NCBI RefSeq assembly: GCF_001650405.1
Contig: NZ_LWCU01000056.1
Coordinates: 1 to 64,000 of the forward strand
DNA length: 64,000 nucleotides
From: Microbacterium sp. H83
Lineage (GTDB): Bacteria; Actinomycetota; Actinomycetes; Actinomycetales; Microbacteriaceae
Reading direction: 5' to 3'
A model generated the notes under the pieces. It made no database searches, was not told the origin of the DNA, and saw only the letters and a list, made by a program, of their open reading frames with translations. Of the stretch, positions 32,886-41,281 are shown in pieces; positions within the stretch are counted from its first letter, which is position 1; each line of letters begins with the position of its first letter. A program made the translations under genes and the position numbers.

Positions 32886-34037
32886 ATGCGCGTACTCGGA
32901 CTGCTCTCAGGCACCTCTCATGACGGGATCGATGTCACGGTCGTGGCCTTCGAGGAGAGTGACGGAGAGCTGCGCGGCACCGTCCTGCACGAGGACAGCG
33001 TCCCGTACGACCCCGAGCTGCGTGCCCGCCTCGTCGCGGCGCTGCCGCCCGCGCCGACCACCTTCGCCGAGATGTGCGAGCTCGACACGCTGATCGGCCA
33101 GGCGTTCGCGGAGGTCGCGGCGTCCGCATCCGCGGCGGTCGGGGGAGTGGATGCCGTGTGCACGCACGGCCAGACCGTCTACCACTGGGTCGACGGAGGG
33201 CACGCGCGCGGAACCCTCCAGATCGGCCAGCCCGCGTGGATCGCCGAGCGTGTCGGCGCACCGGTGGTGTCCGACGTCCGTATCCGTGACATCACGGTCG
33301 GGGGGCACGGCGCACCCCTGGTGTCCTACCTCGACGAGCTCCTCCTGCGCGGCCGCGCGGGCGTCTCGGCAGCCGTCAATCTCGGCGGCATCGCGAACAT
33401 GACCGTGGTCGGGCCCGACGGCCTGTCGGCGTACGACATCGGCCCGGCCAACGCGCTCGTCGACGCGGTCATCGTGGCGGAAGGACTGAACGAGCTCGGC
33501 TACGACGCGGACGCCGCGGTCGCGCGCACCGGGGTCGTCGATCACGACCTCCTCGCGGCGCTGCTCGCCGACCCGTACTACGCGCTGCCCGCGCCGAAGA
33601 GCACGGGCAAGGAGCACTTCCACCTCGAGTACGTGCGTTCGCGCACAGAGGGGCGTGACGTCGCGGTCGCCGACCTCGTGCGGACGCTCACCGAGCTGAC
33701 CGTCCGCACGGTCGCGCAGGACGTGCACGCCGCCGGCATCGGGTTCCTCGCGGTCTCCGGCGGGGGATGCCACAACCCGCTGATCATGGACGGGCTCCGT
33801 GCGGCCCTGCCGCTCGTAGACGTGGTGCTCGCGGACGAGCTCGGAGCCCCCGTCGACAGCAAGGAGGCGATCCTGTTCGCGCTGATCGGCTGGTGCACGA
33901 TGCACGGCGTGGCCGCTGTGACGCCCGGCGGAACGGGTGCACGGGAGCCGCGCATCCTCGGCACGATCACCCCGGGACCGGGTCCGCTCCGGATGCCGGA
34001 ACCGATCGACAGGGTCCACAGCCTGACGCTGAGCTGA
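32886..34037 (+). CDS. anmK: Anhydro-N-acetylmuramic acid kinase
   Basis: The 383-residue enzyme opens and phosphorylates 1,6-anhydro-MurNAc during peptidoglycan recycling. It begins RVLGLLSGTSHDGIDVTVVAFEE, the AnmK signature; then CTHGQTVYHW, the nucleotide loop NLGGIANMTVVG and GPANALVDA; and near the end SGGGCHNPLIMDGLR and ELGAPVDSKEAILFALIGW. The start ATG has GGAAGGATCACGC upstream, a good ribosome site. The stop codon lies within a GAGCT repeat hairpin shared with the converging small gene. Confidence 0.93.
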   Translation: MRVLGLLSGTSHDGIDVTVVAFEESDGELRGTVLHEDSVPYDPELRARLVAALPPAPTTFAEMCELDTLIGQAFAEVAASASAAVGGVDAVCTHGQTVYHWVDGGHARGTLQIGQPAWIAERVGAPVVSDVRIRDITVGGHGAPLVSYLDELLLRGRAGVSAAVNLGGIANMTVVGPDGLSAYDIGPANALVDAVIVAEGLNELGYDADAAVARTGVVDHDLLAALLADPYYALPAPKSTGKEHFHLEYVRSRTEGRDVAVADLVRTLTELTVRTVAQDVHAAGIGFLAVSGGGCHNPLIMDGLRAALPLVDVVLADELGAPVDSKEAILFALIGWCTMHGVAAVTPGGTGAREPRILGTITPGPGPLRMPEPIDRVHSLTLS

Positions 34038-34064
34038 GCTGAGCTGAGCTGAGCTGAGCGTCAG
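34023..34064. terminator. Shared terminator hairpin built on GAGCT repeats
   Basis: Arms CTGACGCT (34023-34030) and AGCGTCAG (34057-34064) enclose five GAGCT units. The anmK stop (34035-34037) and the converging gene's stop (34061-34063) both lie inside. The pentamer array is expected to vary in copy number. Confidence 0.6.
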
Positions 34065-34231
34065 CGCTTGCGGTCGTCGTCGTCCCAGGGGCCTTCCCAC
34101 CAGCCGGCGCGGCCGTCGCCGTCCGCGCCGCCGCCACGGCGCCGCGAGCGGATGAACTGCACGATGAACACCGTCAGCGAGCTCAGCAGGATGACGAACA
34201 GGACCAGGAACAGCAGGTCGGACTGGTTCAC
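34061..34231 (-). CDS. Small single-helix membrane protein
   Basis: The 56-residue protein has one membrane helix (LLFLVLFVILLSSLTVFIVQFI) followed by RSRRRGGG and an acidic tail with tryptophans (GWWEGPWDDDD). It starts with GTG overlapping the stop codon of the YdeI-family gene by four bases, which supports real, coupled translation. Short proteins of this type are common in Microbacteriaceae. No function is known. Confidence 0.7.
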   Translation of the reverse strand: MNQSDLLFLVLFVILLSSLTVFIVQFIRSRRRGGGADGDGRAGWWEGPWDDDDRKR

Positions 34232-34797
34232 GGGCGCTTCCCCTCCGCGGCATCCGCCACGATCTTCGCGATCCGGGCGGATCGGGTCTCGGCGCGCTTC
34301 GCCATGGCGATGTGCGTGAGGCCGAACTTCTTCACGGACTTCGGGAAGGCGTCCCAGTGGGCGCGCGCAGCGGGCACCGCGTCCAGCGCCGCCGTCAGCT
34401 CCTCGGGCTCGATCCCGGCCTCCGGGCCGTCGAGCATCGTCCACGATCCGTCGGCCTTGGCCGCCTCCAGCACCCGGATGCCGGCCGGAGCGAGCAGCCC
34501 GGCGGCCTCGAGGTCGACCAGCCTGGCCTTGTTCGTCGCCGCCCACCCGCTGCCGCGACGGCGCGGCGAGAACCACTGGCCGACGGTCGTGTCGTCGAAG
34601 GTGCGCACCGGTCCGTCGATCCAGCCGAAGCACAGCGCCTGTCGCACCGCGTCGTCGTACCCGACGCCTGCGGCGCCCCCGCCGCGCACGCTGAGCAGCC
34701 AGACGCCGGCCCCGCGTTCGTGGTGCTCCTCGAGCCAGGCGCGCCACGCCGCGGCATCCGCCGCCGAGACCCGCTCGCCCTCGTCGAGTGCGCCCAT
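34228..34797 (-). CDS. YdeI/OmpD-associated family protein
   Basis: The 189-residue protein matches the YdeI family (bacteriocin-protection YdeI or OmpD-associated). It has GVWLLSVRGGG, the conserved YDDAVRQALCFGWIDGPVR, FSPRRRGSGW, and the C-terminal PKSVKKFGLTHIAMAKRAETRSARIAKIV. The biochemical role is not established. It follows the HAD-IIA gene by 11 bp and overlaps the small membrane gene, so three genes form an operon. Confidence 0.85.
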   Translation of the reverse strand: MGALDEGERVSAADAAAWRAWLEEHHERGAGVWLLSVRGGGAAGVGYDDAVRQALCFGWIDGPVRTFDDTTVGQWFSPRRRGSGWAATNKARLVDLEAAGLLAPAGIRVLEAAKADGSWTMLDGPEAGIEPEELTAALDAVPAARAHWDAFPKSVKKFGLTHIAMAKRAETRSARIAKIVADAAEGKRP

Positions 34798-34808
34798 GTC
34801 CGCGCCTG

Positions 34809-35618
34809 TCAGTCCTCGTCGAGCGTGGGGATCGACTCGGTGACCGTCGGCAGCAGATCGGCGACCGAGTCGACGATCTCGTCCGGGCGGAACGGGTACT
34901 TCTGCACCTCGGCCTCGTCGCTGATGCCCGTCATCACGAGCACGGTGTGCAATCCCGCCTCGATGCCCGCGATGATGTCGGTGTCCATGCGGTCGCCGAT
35001 CATGCCGGTCTTCTTCGAGTGCGCCCCGATCTTGTTCAGGGCGGAGCGGAACATCATCGGATTCGGCTTGCCGACCACATAGGGCTCCTTGCCCGTGGCC
35101 TTGGTGATGAGCGCGGCGATCGCGCCGGTCGCCGGCAGCACCCCGTCGGCCGAGGGGCCCGTCGCGTCCGGATTCGTGACGATGAAGCGGGCGCCCTTGT
35201 TGATGTGCCGGATCGCCTTGGTGATCGCCTCGAACGAGTAGTTGCGCGTCTCGCCGACGACGACGAAGTCGGGGTCCGTCTCGGTCATGATGAACCCCGC
35301 CTCGTGCAGAGCGGTGAGGATGCCGGCCTCGCCGATCACGAAGGCCGAGCCGCCGGGCAGCTGCTGGCGCAGGAAGTCCGCCGTCGCGAGCGCCGATGTC
35401 CAGATGCGGTCCTCGGGGACCACGAGTCCGCTCGCTCGCAGCCGAGCCGAGAGATCGCGCGCCGTGAAGATCGAGTTGTTGGTGAGCACCAGGTAGGGGA
35501 TCTCGTTCTGCTCCCAGCCGGCGAGCAGCTCGGACGCGCCGGGGATGGCGGTGTTCTCATGCACGAGCACGCCGTCCATGTCGGTCAGCCAGCATTCGAT
35601 GTCGTCACGGTGTCCCAT
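34809..35618 (-). CDS. HAD-IIA family hydrolase (NagD-like)
   Basis: The 269-residue protein is a class IIA HAD phosphatase of the NagD/p-nitrophenylphosphatase group. Motif I is CWLTDMDGVLVHEN, motif II is VLTNNS, and motif III and IV are VVGKPNPMMFRSA and GMIGDRMDTDIIAG. NagD acts on nucleotide monophosphates in the GlcNAc operon of E. coli; the substrate here is not known. ATG 35618 is chosen over GTG 35624 because a -10 box TAGGCT (35625-35630) ends six bases before it. Confidence 0.92.
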   Translation of the reverse strand: MGHRDDIECWLTDMDGVLVHENTAIPGASELLAGWEQNEIPYLVLTNNSIFTARDLSARLRASGLVVPEDRIWTSALATADFLRQQLPGGSAFVIGEAGILTALHEAGFIMTETDPDFVVVGETRNYSFEAITKAIRHINKGARFIVTNPDATGPSADGVLPATGAIAALITKATGKEPYVVGKPNPMMFRSALNKIGAHSKKTGMIGDRMDTDIIAGIEAGLHTVLVMTGISDEAEVQKYPFRPDEIVDSVADLLPTVTESIPTLDED

Positions 35619-35671
35619 GTGCACAGCCTATTGGGCGGTGCCGACGGACGGGGTCCGGGGTCACCGCGTGG

Positions 35672-36304
35672 TCAGGCGGTGAGCCAGACCACGTCCGCCG
35701 CGCCGTCGGGCAGCTCCCGATCGACACCCGCGAGCTCGAGGCCTGCGGCCGTCGTGGTGACCTCGGCGGCGACCACGAGGCCGAGCGACTCGAGTGCACG
35801 CAGCAGCTCGGGGTCCCGGTCGTCGACGCGCAGGACTCGTCCGGAATGTCCCGTCGGCGCGTCCGCGAGCAGCACGAACGGCTCGCGGTGGACGACGCCA
35901 GCGGCATCCGGGATGGCGTCGCCGTGGGGATCGAACCGCGGGCGGCCGAGCCTCTCGTCGATCCCCTCGAGCAGGCGATCGCTGATGGTGTGCTCCAGCA
36001 CCTCGGCCTCGTCGTGCACCTCGTGCCAGCCGTAGCTGAACTCCTGCACGAGCCACGTCTCGATGAGACGGTGCCGGCGCACCATCGCGAGTGCGCGTCG
36101 CGTTCCGGCATCCGTCAGCCGCACAGCGCCGTAGGGCACGTGCGAGACGAGGCCCGCCGCGGCGAGCTTCTTGACCATCTCGGTCACGGACGAGGGGGCG
36201 ATGCCCAGCTTCGCGGCGAGCACCGACGGCGTGATCGGCGCATCCTGCCATTCGGTGTGCGCGTAGACGGTCTTCAGATAGTCGTCAGCTGCCGGGGATG
36301 CCAC
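35672..36304 (-). CDS. DtxR/MntR family metal-dependent repressor
   Basis: This 210-residue regulator starts ADDYLKTVYAHTEWQDAPITPSVLAAKLGIAPSSVTEMVKKLAAAGLV, the winged helix of the DtxR family. The metal-binding dimer domain follows (HRLIETWLVQEFSYGWHEVHDEAEVLEHTISDRL), and a C-terminal FeoA-like domain from about residue 140. The Glu/His residues at ETWL and EVHDEAEVLEH match metal site ligands. It sits 14 bp behind a small membrane gene and the Nramp gene, so I infer an Mn-sensing repressor of that operon (MntR role). Confidence 0.85.
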   Translation of the reverse strand: MASPAADDYLKTVYAHTEWQDAPITPSVLAAKLGIAPSSVTEMVKKLAAAGLVSHVPYGAVRLTDAGTRRALAMVRRHRLIETWLVQEFSYGWHEVHDEAEVLEHTISDRLLEGIDERLGRPRFDPHGDAIPDAAGVVHREPFVLLADAPTGHSGRVLRVDDRDPELLRALESLGLVVAAEVTTTAAGLELAGVDRELPDGAADVVWLTA

Positions 36305-36318
36305 CGTTCCAGCCTAGA

Positions 36319-36621
36319 TCAGGAGTTCGCGACCTCCACGAGCAGCCCGAACGCGACCTGTCCGGCGAAGAACACGACGAGGAAGCCGAGCAGCGCGGCG
36401 AACAGCGACAGACGCCCGTCGAACCCCTCGACGTCGGCGATGCCGATCTTGCGCGCGCGGAAGGCGAGGACGAGCGTCGCGATCCCGAGCGCGAGCTGCA
36501 CCCACGGGCCGCCGACGGGGAGAACCGAGGGGAACGCCACGAGCAGTGCTCCGACCACGCCGGTCGCGATGCCGATCCAGGTGAGGATGCGGACGGAGCG
36601 GCGCGCGGAATCGGCAGACAT
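36319..36621 (-). CDS. Small membrane protein, three predicted helices
   Basis: This 100-residue protein has helices at ILTWIGIATGVVGALLVAFPSVL, VQLALGIATLVLAFRA and LFAALLGFLVVFFAGQVAFGLLV. It lies between mntH (45 bp upstream) and the DtxR-type gene (14 bp downstream) on the same strand. It also has its own -10 box TAGGCT (36629-36634) seven bases before ATG, so it may be expressed separately. I do not recognise it. A role in metal transport is only guilt by position. Confidence 0.7.
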   Translation of the reverse strand: MSADSARRSVRILTWIGIATGVVGALLVAFPSVLPVGGPWVQLALGIATLVLAFRARKIGIADVEGFDGRLSLFAALLGFLVVFFAGQVAFGLLVEVANS

Positions 36622-36665
36622 GGTGTCGAGCCTAATCCTCGCCCCCGACCCGCTCGAACCGTCAC

Positions 36666-37952
36666 TCAGGCGCCGGAGAGCACGAGCCAGAGCAGTGCGG
36701 CGTTGAGGGCGATGAGAAGCACGGATGCCACGACGCCGGCCACCGTCGTCCACGCGCGGTTCGCCCACTCGCCGAGCGTGCGGCGCTGGGCCGTCAGGGC
36801 GACGAGGGGGATCAGGGCGAAGGGGATGCCGAAGGACAGCACCACCTGGCTGAGCACGAGCGCCAGCGTCGGATCGACGCCGACGCCGAGGATGACGAGA
36901 GCCGGCATGAGGGTGACGAGCCGTCGGGCGAGCAGCGGGATGCGCACCCGCAGGAGGCCGTGCATGATCTCCGCACCCGCGTAGGCGCCGACCGACGTCG
37001 ACGCGAGGCCCGAGGCCAGCAGCCCCACCGCGAAGAACGTCGCGACGACGGGGCCCAGGCCGGAGGCGAGCGCCGCGTGCGCGCCTTTGAGCGAATCGGT
37101 GCCCTCCACGCCGGCGAGGTTGGCGGCGGCGAGCAGCAGGATGCCGAGGTTCACCGTCCCGGCGATGAGCATGGCGATGGACACGTCCCAGCGGGTGGCC
37201 GTGAGCAGCCGCCGGATGCGGGACGTGTCGGTGCGCGCGGCCTCGGTCGGCGCGTGCGTCCCCGCGGCGCCGAAGCGATCGCGAGTGAGGGAGGAGTGGG
37301 CGTAGATCGCGTGCGGCATGATCGTCGCCCCGAGGATGGAGGCTGCGAGCAGCACCGACCCGGTGCCCTCGAACCGAGGGAGGAGACCGCCGACGACGCT
37401 CGCCGCGTCCGGCGGGGCGACGAAGAGGCCGGCGATGAAGGCGACGGTGATGATCGCCATGAGCGCGATGATGACGAACTCGAACGGGCGAGGACCCCGC
37501 CGGCTCTGCACCACGAGGAGCGCCATCGACACGGCCCCTGTGATGAGACCGCCGAGGAGCAGCGGGATGTCGAAGAGGAGATGCAGCGCGACGGCCCCGC
37601 CGATGACCTCGGCCAGATCGGTGGCCATCGCGACGAGCTCCGCCTGCAGCCAGTACGCGCGTCGCGCCCAGGGCTTCGTGAGCCGGCTGCCCAGGACCTC
37701 GGGCAGGCTCTGTCCGGTGACCACGCCGAGCTTGGCGGACAGGTACTGGATCAGCCAGGCCATCACGTTGCCGGCGATCACCACCCAGACGAGCAGGTAT
37801 CCGTACTGAGCGCCTGCCGTCATGTTGCTCGCGACGTTGCCGGGGTCGAGGTAGGCGACTCCGGCGACGAGTGCGGGTCCGAGCAGCCAGAGGCTCCGCG
37901 GCGGTGTGGTCCGCGCGACGGGAGTGTCGTCGATCGCTGCAGTTTTCGGCAT
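36666..37952 (-). CDS. mntH: Nramp family divalent metal (Mn2+) transporter
   Basis: This 428-residue integral membrane protein has the Nramp fold. Helix 1 carries the metal-binding DPGNVASNMTAGAQYG near residue 38, and helix 6 the matching ATIMPHAIYAHSSL with Met and His ligands near residue 212. It is predicted to import Mn2+ with protons. The DtxR-type gene downstream and palindromes over its start codon suggest metal-dependent repression. The start MPKTAAIDD is fixed by a -10 box TACGAT (37962-37967) six bases upstream. Confidence 0.92.
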   Translation of the reverse strand: MPKTAAIDDTPVARTTPPRSLWLLGPALVAGVAYLDPGNVASNMTAGAQYGYLLVWVVIAGNVMAWLIQYLSAKLGVVTGQSLPEVLGSRLTKPWARRAYWLQAELVAMATDLAEVIGGAVALHLLFDIPLLLGGLITGAVSMALLVVQSRRGPRPFEFVIIALMAIITVAFIAGLFVAPPDAASVVGGLLPRFEGTGSVLLAASILGATIMPHAIYAHSSLTRDRFGAAGTHAPTEAARTDTSRIRRLLTATRWDVSIAMLIAGTVNLGILLLAAANLAGVEGTDSLKGAHAALASGLGPVVATFFAVGLLASGLASTSVGAYAGAEIMHGLLRVRIPLLARRLVTLMPALVILGVGVDPTLALVLSQVVLSFGIPFALIPLVALTAQRRTLGEWANRAWTTVAGVVASVLLIALNAALLWLVLSGA

Positions 37953-37959
37953 GCCGAAA
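37944..37959. promoter_or_regulatory. Palindromic operator over mntH start codon
   Basis: TTTCGGCATGCCGAAA is a perfect 16-bp palindrome whose centre contains the mntH ATG. Because the transcript starts at or beside the ATG, a bound repressor would cover the start site. Confidence 0.75.
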
Positions 37960-37971
37960 TCGTAGCGGATT

Positions 37972-37987
37972 TTTCGGTGAGCCTAAA
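37972..37987. promoter_or_regulatory. Second operator upstream of mntH -10 box
   Basis: TTTCGGTGAGCCTAAA has the same TTTCGG-N4-CCGAAA plan with one mismatch. Its centre lies 28 bp from the first palindrome, and the two flank the -10 box TACGAT. It is also close to the trmH promoter 33 bp away. Confidence 0.65.
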
Positions 37988-38031
37988 TATCCGCAGCCGG
38001 CGAATGCGAGGGAGCCGGATAGCCTGGTCGG

Positions 38032-38688
38032 ATGGACGACCAGCCCCCGACGCACGCCGAGACGAGCGGCTCGCCCGCGCAGCCGGGGTACGGCGTCGGG
38101 CCGTGGCCGGGCGGCGAGGCCGCCTGGCCGAAGGACGACCGCTACGACCGGGAGCTGCTCGCCGGCGGCGACACCCGGAACGTGATCGACCGCTACCGCT
38201 ACTGGCGGATGGAGGCGATCGTCGACGACCTCGACACGCGGCGGCATCCGTTCCACGTCGCCATCGAGAACTGGCAGCACGACATGAACATCGGCTCGAT
38301 CGTGCGCAGCGCCAACGCCTTCCTCGCGGACACCGTGCACATCATCGGCCGGCGACGCTGGAACAAGCGCGGCGCCATGGTCACCGACCGGTACCAGCAC
38401 GTCGTGCACCACGACGACGTCGAGTCGTTCGCCGCGTGGGCGGAGGCCGAGGGCATCCCGATCATCGCGGTCGACAACGTCGAGGGCGCCGTGCGCGTCG
38501 ATCGCGCCGACCTGCCGCAGAGCTGCGTGCTGCTCTTCGGTCAGGAGGGGCCCGGCCTCTCGGATGCGGCGCTCGCCGCGGCATCCGCGCACGTGGAGAT
38601 CACCCAGTACGGCTCCACGCGGTCGATCAACGCGAGCGCCGCCGCGGCCGTCATCATGTACGAGTGGTGCCGCAGGTACGCGGACTGA
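38032..38688 (+). CDS. TrmH/SpoU family RNA methyltransferase
   Basis: The 218-residue protein carries the SPOUT knot motifs: N-terminal motif 1 [20 protein letters not shown], motif 2 [16 protein letters not shown] and motif 3 [23 protein letters not shown]. It should transfer a methyl group from SAM to the 2'-OH of rRNA or tRNA. The first 45 residues are a Pro/Gly-rich extension. A -10 box TAGCCT (38020-38025) precedes ATG by exactly six bases. The gene diverges from mntH. Confidence 0.92.
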   Translation: MDDQPPTHAETSGSPAQPGYGVGPWPGGEAAWPKDDRYDRELLAGGDTRNVIDRYRYWRMEAIVDDLDTRRHPFHVAIENWQHDMNIGSIVRSANAFLADTVHIIGRRRWNKRGAMVTDRYQHVVHHDDVESFAAWAEAEGIPIIAVDNVEGAVRVDRADLPQSCVLLFGQEGPGLSDAALAAASAHVEITQYGSTRSINASAAAAVIMYEWCRRYAD

Positions 38689-38744
38689 GCCCTCGACACG
38701 GTTCGGCGACGCGCGTAGCGTGAGTGCCGATCGAGGAGGCCGCC

Positions 38745-39211
38745 ATGGCAGATCTGACCCCCATCCGTCCGTTCCTCTGGTTCGACGGTCGCGCACAGGA
38801 GGCGATGGACTACTACGTCTCCGTCTTCCCGAACTCGTCCGTCGATGCCGTGGCCCACTATCCCGACGAATCGCTCGACCGCCACTTCCGGGGCATGGGC
38901 GGCAAGGTCATCAACGGCGAGTTCACGCTGAACGGGATGCCCTTCGGCTGCCTCGACGGCGGGCCGGAGTTCACCTTCAACGAGTCGGTCTCGTTCTCAT
39001 CGCGTGCGAGGACCAGGCCGAGATCGATCACTACTGGGCGGCGCTGTCGGCCGTTCCGGAGTCGGAGGCCTGCGGCTGGTGCAAGGACCGCTTCGGCGTC
39101 AGCTGGCAGATCGTCCCCGCCGGACTGGATCTGCTGCAGCAACGGCCGGAGCAGATCCAGGCGCTCATGCACATGAAGAAGATCGTGATCGCCGAGCTCG
39201 AGAGCGCGTGA
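38745..39211 (+). pseudogene. PhnB-like VOC protein with a frameshift
   Basis: The gene begins [32 protein letters not shown], the PhnB/3-demethylubiquinone methyltransferase-like start, with a GAGGAGG site upstream. The reading frame is lost near position 39000 after FTFNESVS. The correct continuation, [22 protein letters not shown] and later [19 protein letters not shown], lies in another frame and runs to 39211. A single missing base (one C in the TTCTCATC region) explains it. The protein would otherwise be about 155 residues, the usual size. This may be a real mutation or a sequencing error. Confidence 0.85.
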
Positions 39212-39223
39212 GCGGGAGTCCCG

Positions 39224-40543
39224 TCACCCGCCGGCGCTGAGCCATCGCCCCGACCGGACCCGCCACCCGAGGGTCGCCAGGCGGGCGAGCAGATAGATCC
39301 CGAAGAACGCGACGGCGAGCCAGACCAGCCCCGCCCATCCGTCGACGCCCGTGGCCGCGATGAGCCAGAGCGCCGGCAGGAAGGGGACGAGGTTCAGACC
39401 TCCCGCGATCGCGAGGTAGCGGGCGTCGCCCGCGCCCATCAGCACGCCGTCGAGGACGAACACCACCCCGGCGACCGGCTGCGCGATCGCGAGGACGAGG
39501 AGTGCGGGCTGCACGAGCGCCGCGACCTCCGCGTCGCCCGTGAAGACGATGCCGAGCACGCCGGATGCCGCGGCGATGAGCGCGCCCACGGCGACGCCGA
39601 ACCACGCGCCCCACGCGACGGTGCGGCCGAGGACGCGGTGCACCTGCTGCTCGTCGCCGGCGCCCAGCTCCTTCCCGATCAGCGCCTGAGCAGCGATCGC
39701 GAGGGCGTCGAGGGCGAAGGCGGCGGCCGAGAAGATCGTGAACACGATCTGCCAGCCCGCGAGCTCGCCGGTGCCGATCCCGGTGGCCACCGCCACGGTC
39801 ACGAGCAGTGCGGCCCGCAGGCTCACGGTGCGCAGGAACAGCCAGCCGCCCGACCGCGCCGTGCTGCCGAGTCCGTCGCGCCGGGCGCGCAGCGAGGCGT
39901 CGTGGCGGGCGGCGAGTCGCCGCACCACGAGGACGTACGCGCCGACCATGCCCCACTGCGCGACGACCGTGCCCGCGGCGGAGCCGGCGATCCCCCAGCC
40001 GAGACCGTAGATGAAGAGCACGTTGAGCAGGCCGTTCGCGCCGAAGCCGAGCCCGGCGATCCACAGCGGCGTGACGGTGTCCTGCATGCCGCGCAGCAGG
40101 CCCGTGGCGGCGAACACGATGAGCATCGCGGGGAGCCCCCACATCGACACCACGAGATACGCGTTCGCGTCGGCCGCCACCGCGTCGCTCGCACCGAACA
40201 GGGAGACGAGCCAGGGGGAGGAGGCGGCGCCGGCGGCGGCCAGCACGGCGCCGATCGAGAGAGCCAGCCACATCCCGTTGATGCCGACAGACACGGCCTC
40301 GCCGGGCCGCCCGGCACCGAACAGCCGGGCGACGGCGGGGGTCGTCGCGTAGGCGAGGAACACCATGAGGCCGACGATGGTCTGCAGCACGGCGCCGGCG
40401 ATGCCGAGGCCGGCGAGGGGCGTCGTGCCGAGATGCCCGACGAGGGCCGCGTCGACGATGAGGAACGCGGGCTCGGCGATCAGGGCGCCGAGCGCGGGGA
40501 CGGCGAGGCGCAGGATCTCGCGGTTGAGGGTGCGCCCGGTCAT
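39224..40543 (-). CDS. MATE family efflux transporter
   Basis: This 439-residue protein has twelve predicted helices in two six-helix bundles. The family starts ILRLAVPALGALIAEPAFLIVDAALVGHLGTTPLAGLGIA, and the second bundle repeats the pattern from about residue 230. Such transporters extrude cationic drugs or metabolites in exchange for H+ or Na+; this is the DinF-like branch by overall look. A -10 box TAGGCT (40550-40555) lies six bases before the ATG. Its stop is 12 bp from the end of the frameshifted VOC gene. Confidence 0.9.
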   Translation of the reverse strand: MTGRTLNREILRLAVPALGALIAEPAFLIVDAALVGHLGTTPLAGLGIAGAVLQTIVGLMVFLAYATTPAVARLFGAGRPGEAVSVGINGMWLALSIGAVLAAAGAASSPWLVSLFGASDAVAADANAYLVVSMWGLPAMLIVFAATGLLRGMQDTVTPLWIAGLGFGANGLLNVLFIYGLGWGIAGSAAGTVVAQWGMVGAYVLVVRRLAARHDASLRARRDGLGSTARSGGWLFLRTVSLRAALLVTVAVATGIGTGELAGWQIVFTIFSAAAFALDALAIAAQALIGKELGAGDEQQVHRVLGRTVAWGAWFGVAVGALIAAASGVLGIVFTGDAEVAALVQPALLVLAIAQPVAGVVFVLDGVLMGAGDARYLAIAGGLNLVPFLPALWLIAATGVDGWAGLVWLAVAFFGIYLLARLATLGWRVRSGRWLSAGG

Positions 40544-40656
40544 CCTCCGAGCCTATGGGCTGGCGCCGACGTCCGGAGGCCTCCCGGTCCTCCGGCCCGT
40601 CCGTGCCCGCGCGGTCGTACGCTGGAGGGACCGACCGGATGCCACGGAGGTGCGAC

Positions 40657-41226
40657 ATGAGCGATCCGCGCGAGGCTGCAGCGAGGTACCGCGCGCGCCG
40701 GCAGGGCGACCTCCCGGACGAGGCGAGCGATGCCGACGCCGGTTCCCCGCCCGGTGCCGCCGCGGCCGTCGACCGCGCCGCATACATCGAGACGGCGATC
40801 CAGATCGCGATGCGCCGAGGAGATTTCGACGATCTGCCCGGGGCGGGCAAGCCCATCCCGGGTCTCGGCACCCACCACGACCCGGACTGGTGGATCCGGC
40901 GCAAGATCCAGACCGAGAACCTCACCGGGCTCGGACCGCCCGCGATCATGCTGCGGGCCGAGGACCGGGCCCTCGACGAGCGCCTCGATCACCTCCGGCA
41001 CGAGGCCGAGGTGCGTGAGGCGCTGGAGGACTTCAATCGCCGTGTCGTCGAGGCGCGTCGGCAGCTGCAGGGCGGACCGCCGGTCGTGACGGCCCTCCGC
41101 GAGGTCGACGTCGAGATCGAGGCGTGGGCGGCACGACGCGCGGCCCGCGCCGCGGAGCCTTCCGCCGCCGCGGAGGCTCCGGCCCCGGGGCGACGTCGCC
41201 GCTTCGGCATCCGTCGCCGGTCCTGA
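40657..41226 (+). CDS. DUF1992 (DnaJ-homologue C28-like) protein
   Basis: The 189-residue protein has the DUF1992 core YIETAIQIAMRRGDFDDLPGAGKPIPGLG, then HDPDWWIRRKIQTENLTGLGPPAIMLRAE, and a charged helical region to about residue 165. The C-terminus is Ala/Pro-rich and basic (GRRRRFGIRRRS). The N-terminal 45 residues are an Ala/Asp/Gly-rich extension. The role of the family is unknown. ATG 40657 follows CACGGAGG at eight bases, which decides the start. Confidence 0.85.
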   Translation: MSDPREAAARYRARRQGDLPDEASDADAGSPPGAAAAVDRAAYIETAIQIAMRRGDFDDLPGAGKPIPGLGTHHDPDWWIRRKIQTENLTGLGPPAIMLRAEDRALDERLDHLRHEAEVREALEDFNRRVVEARRQLQGGPPVVTALREVDVEIEAWAARRAARAAEPSAAAEAPAPGRRRRFGIRRRS

Positions 41227-41281
41227 CCACGCACGCAGCTCGCCCTGCCGCGAATGTCCGACCGCCGCCTAGGCTGTTCGC

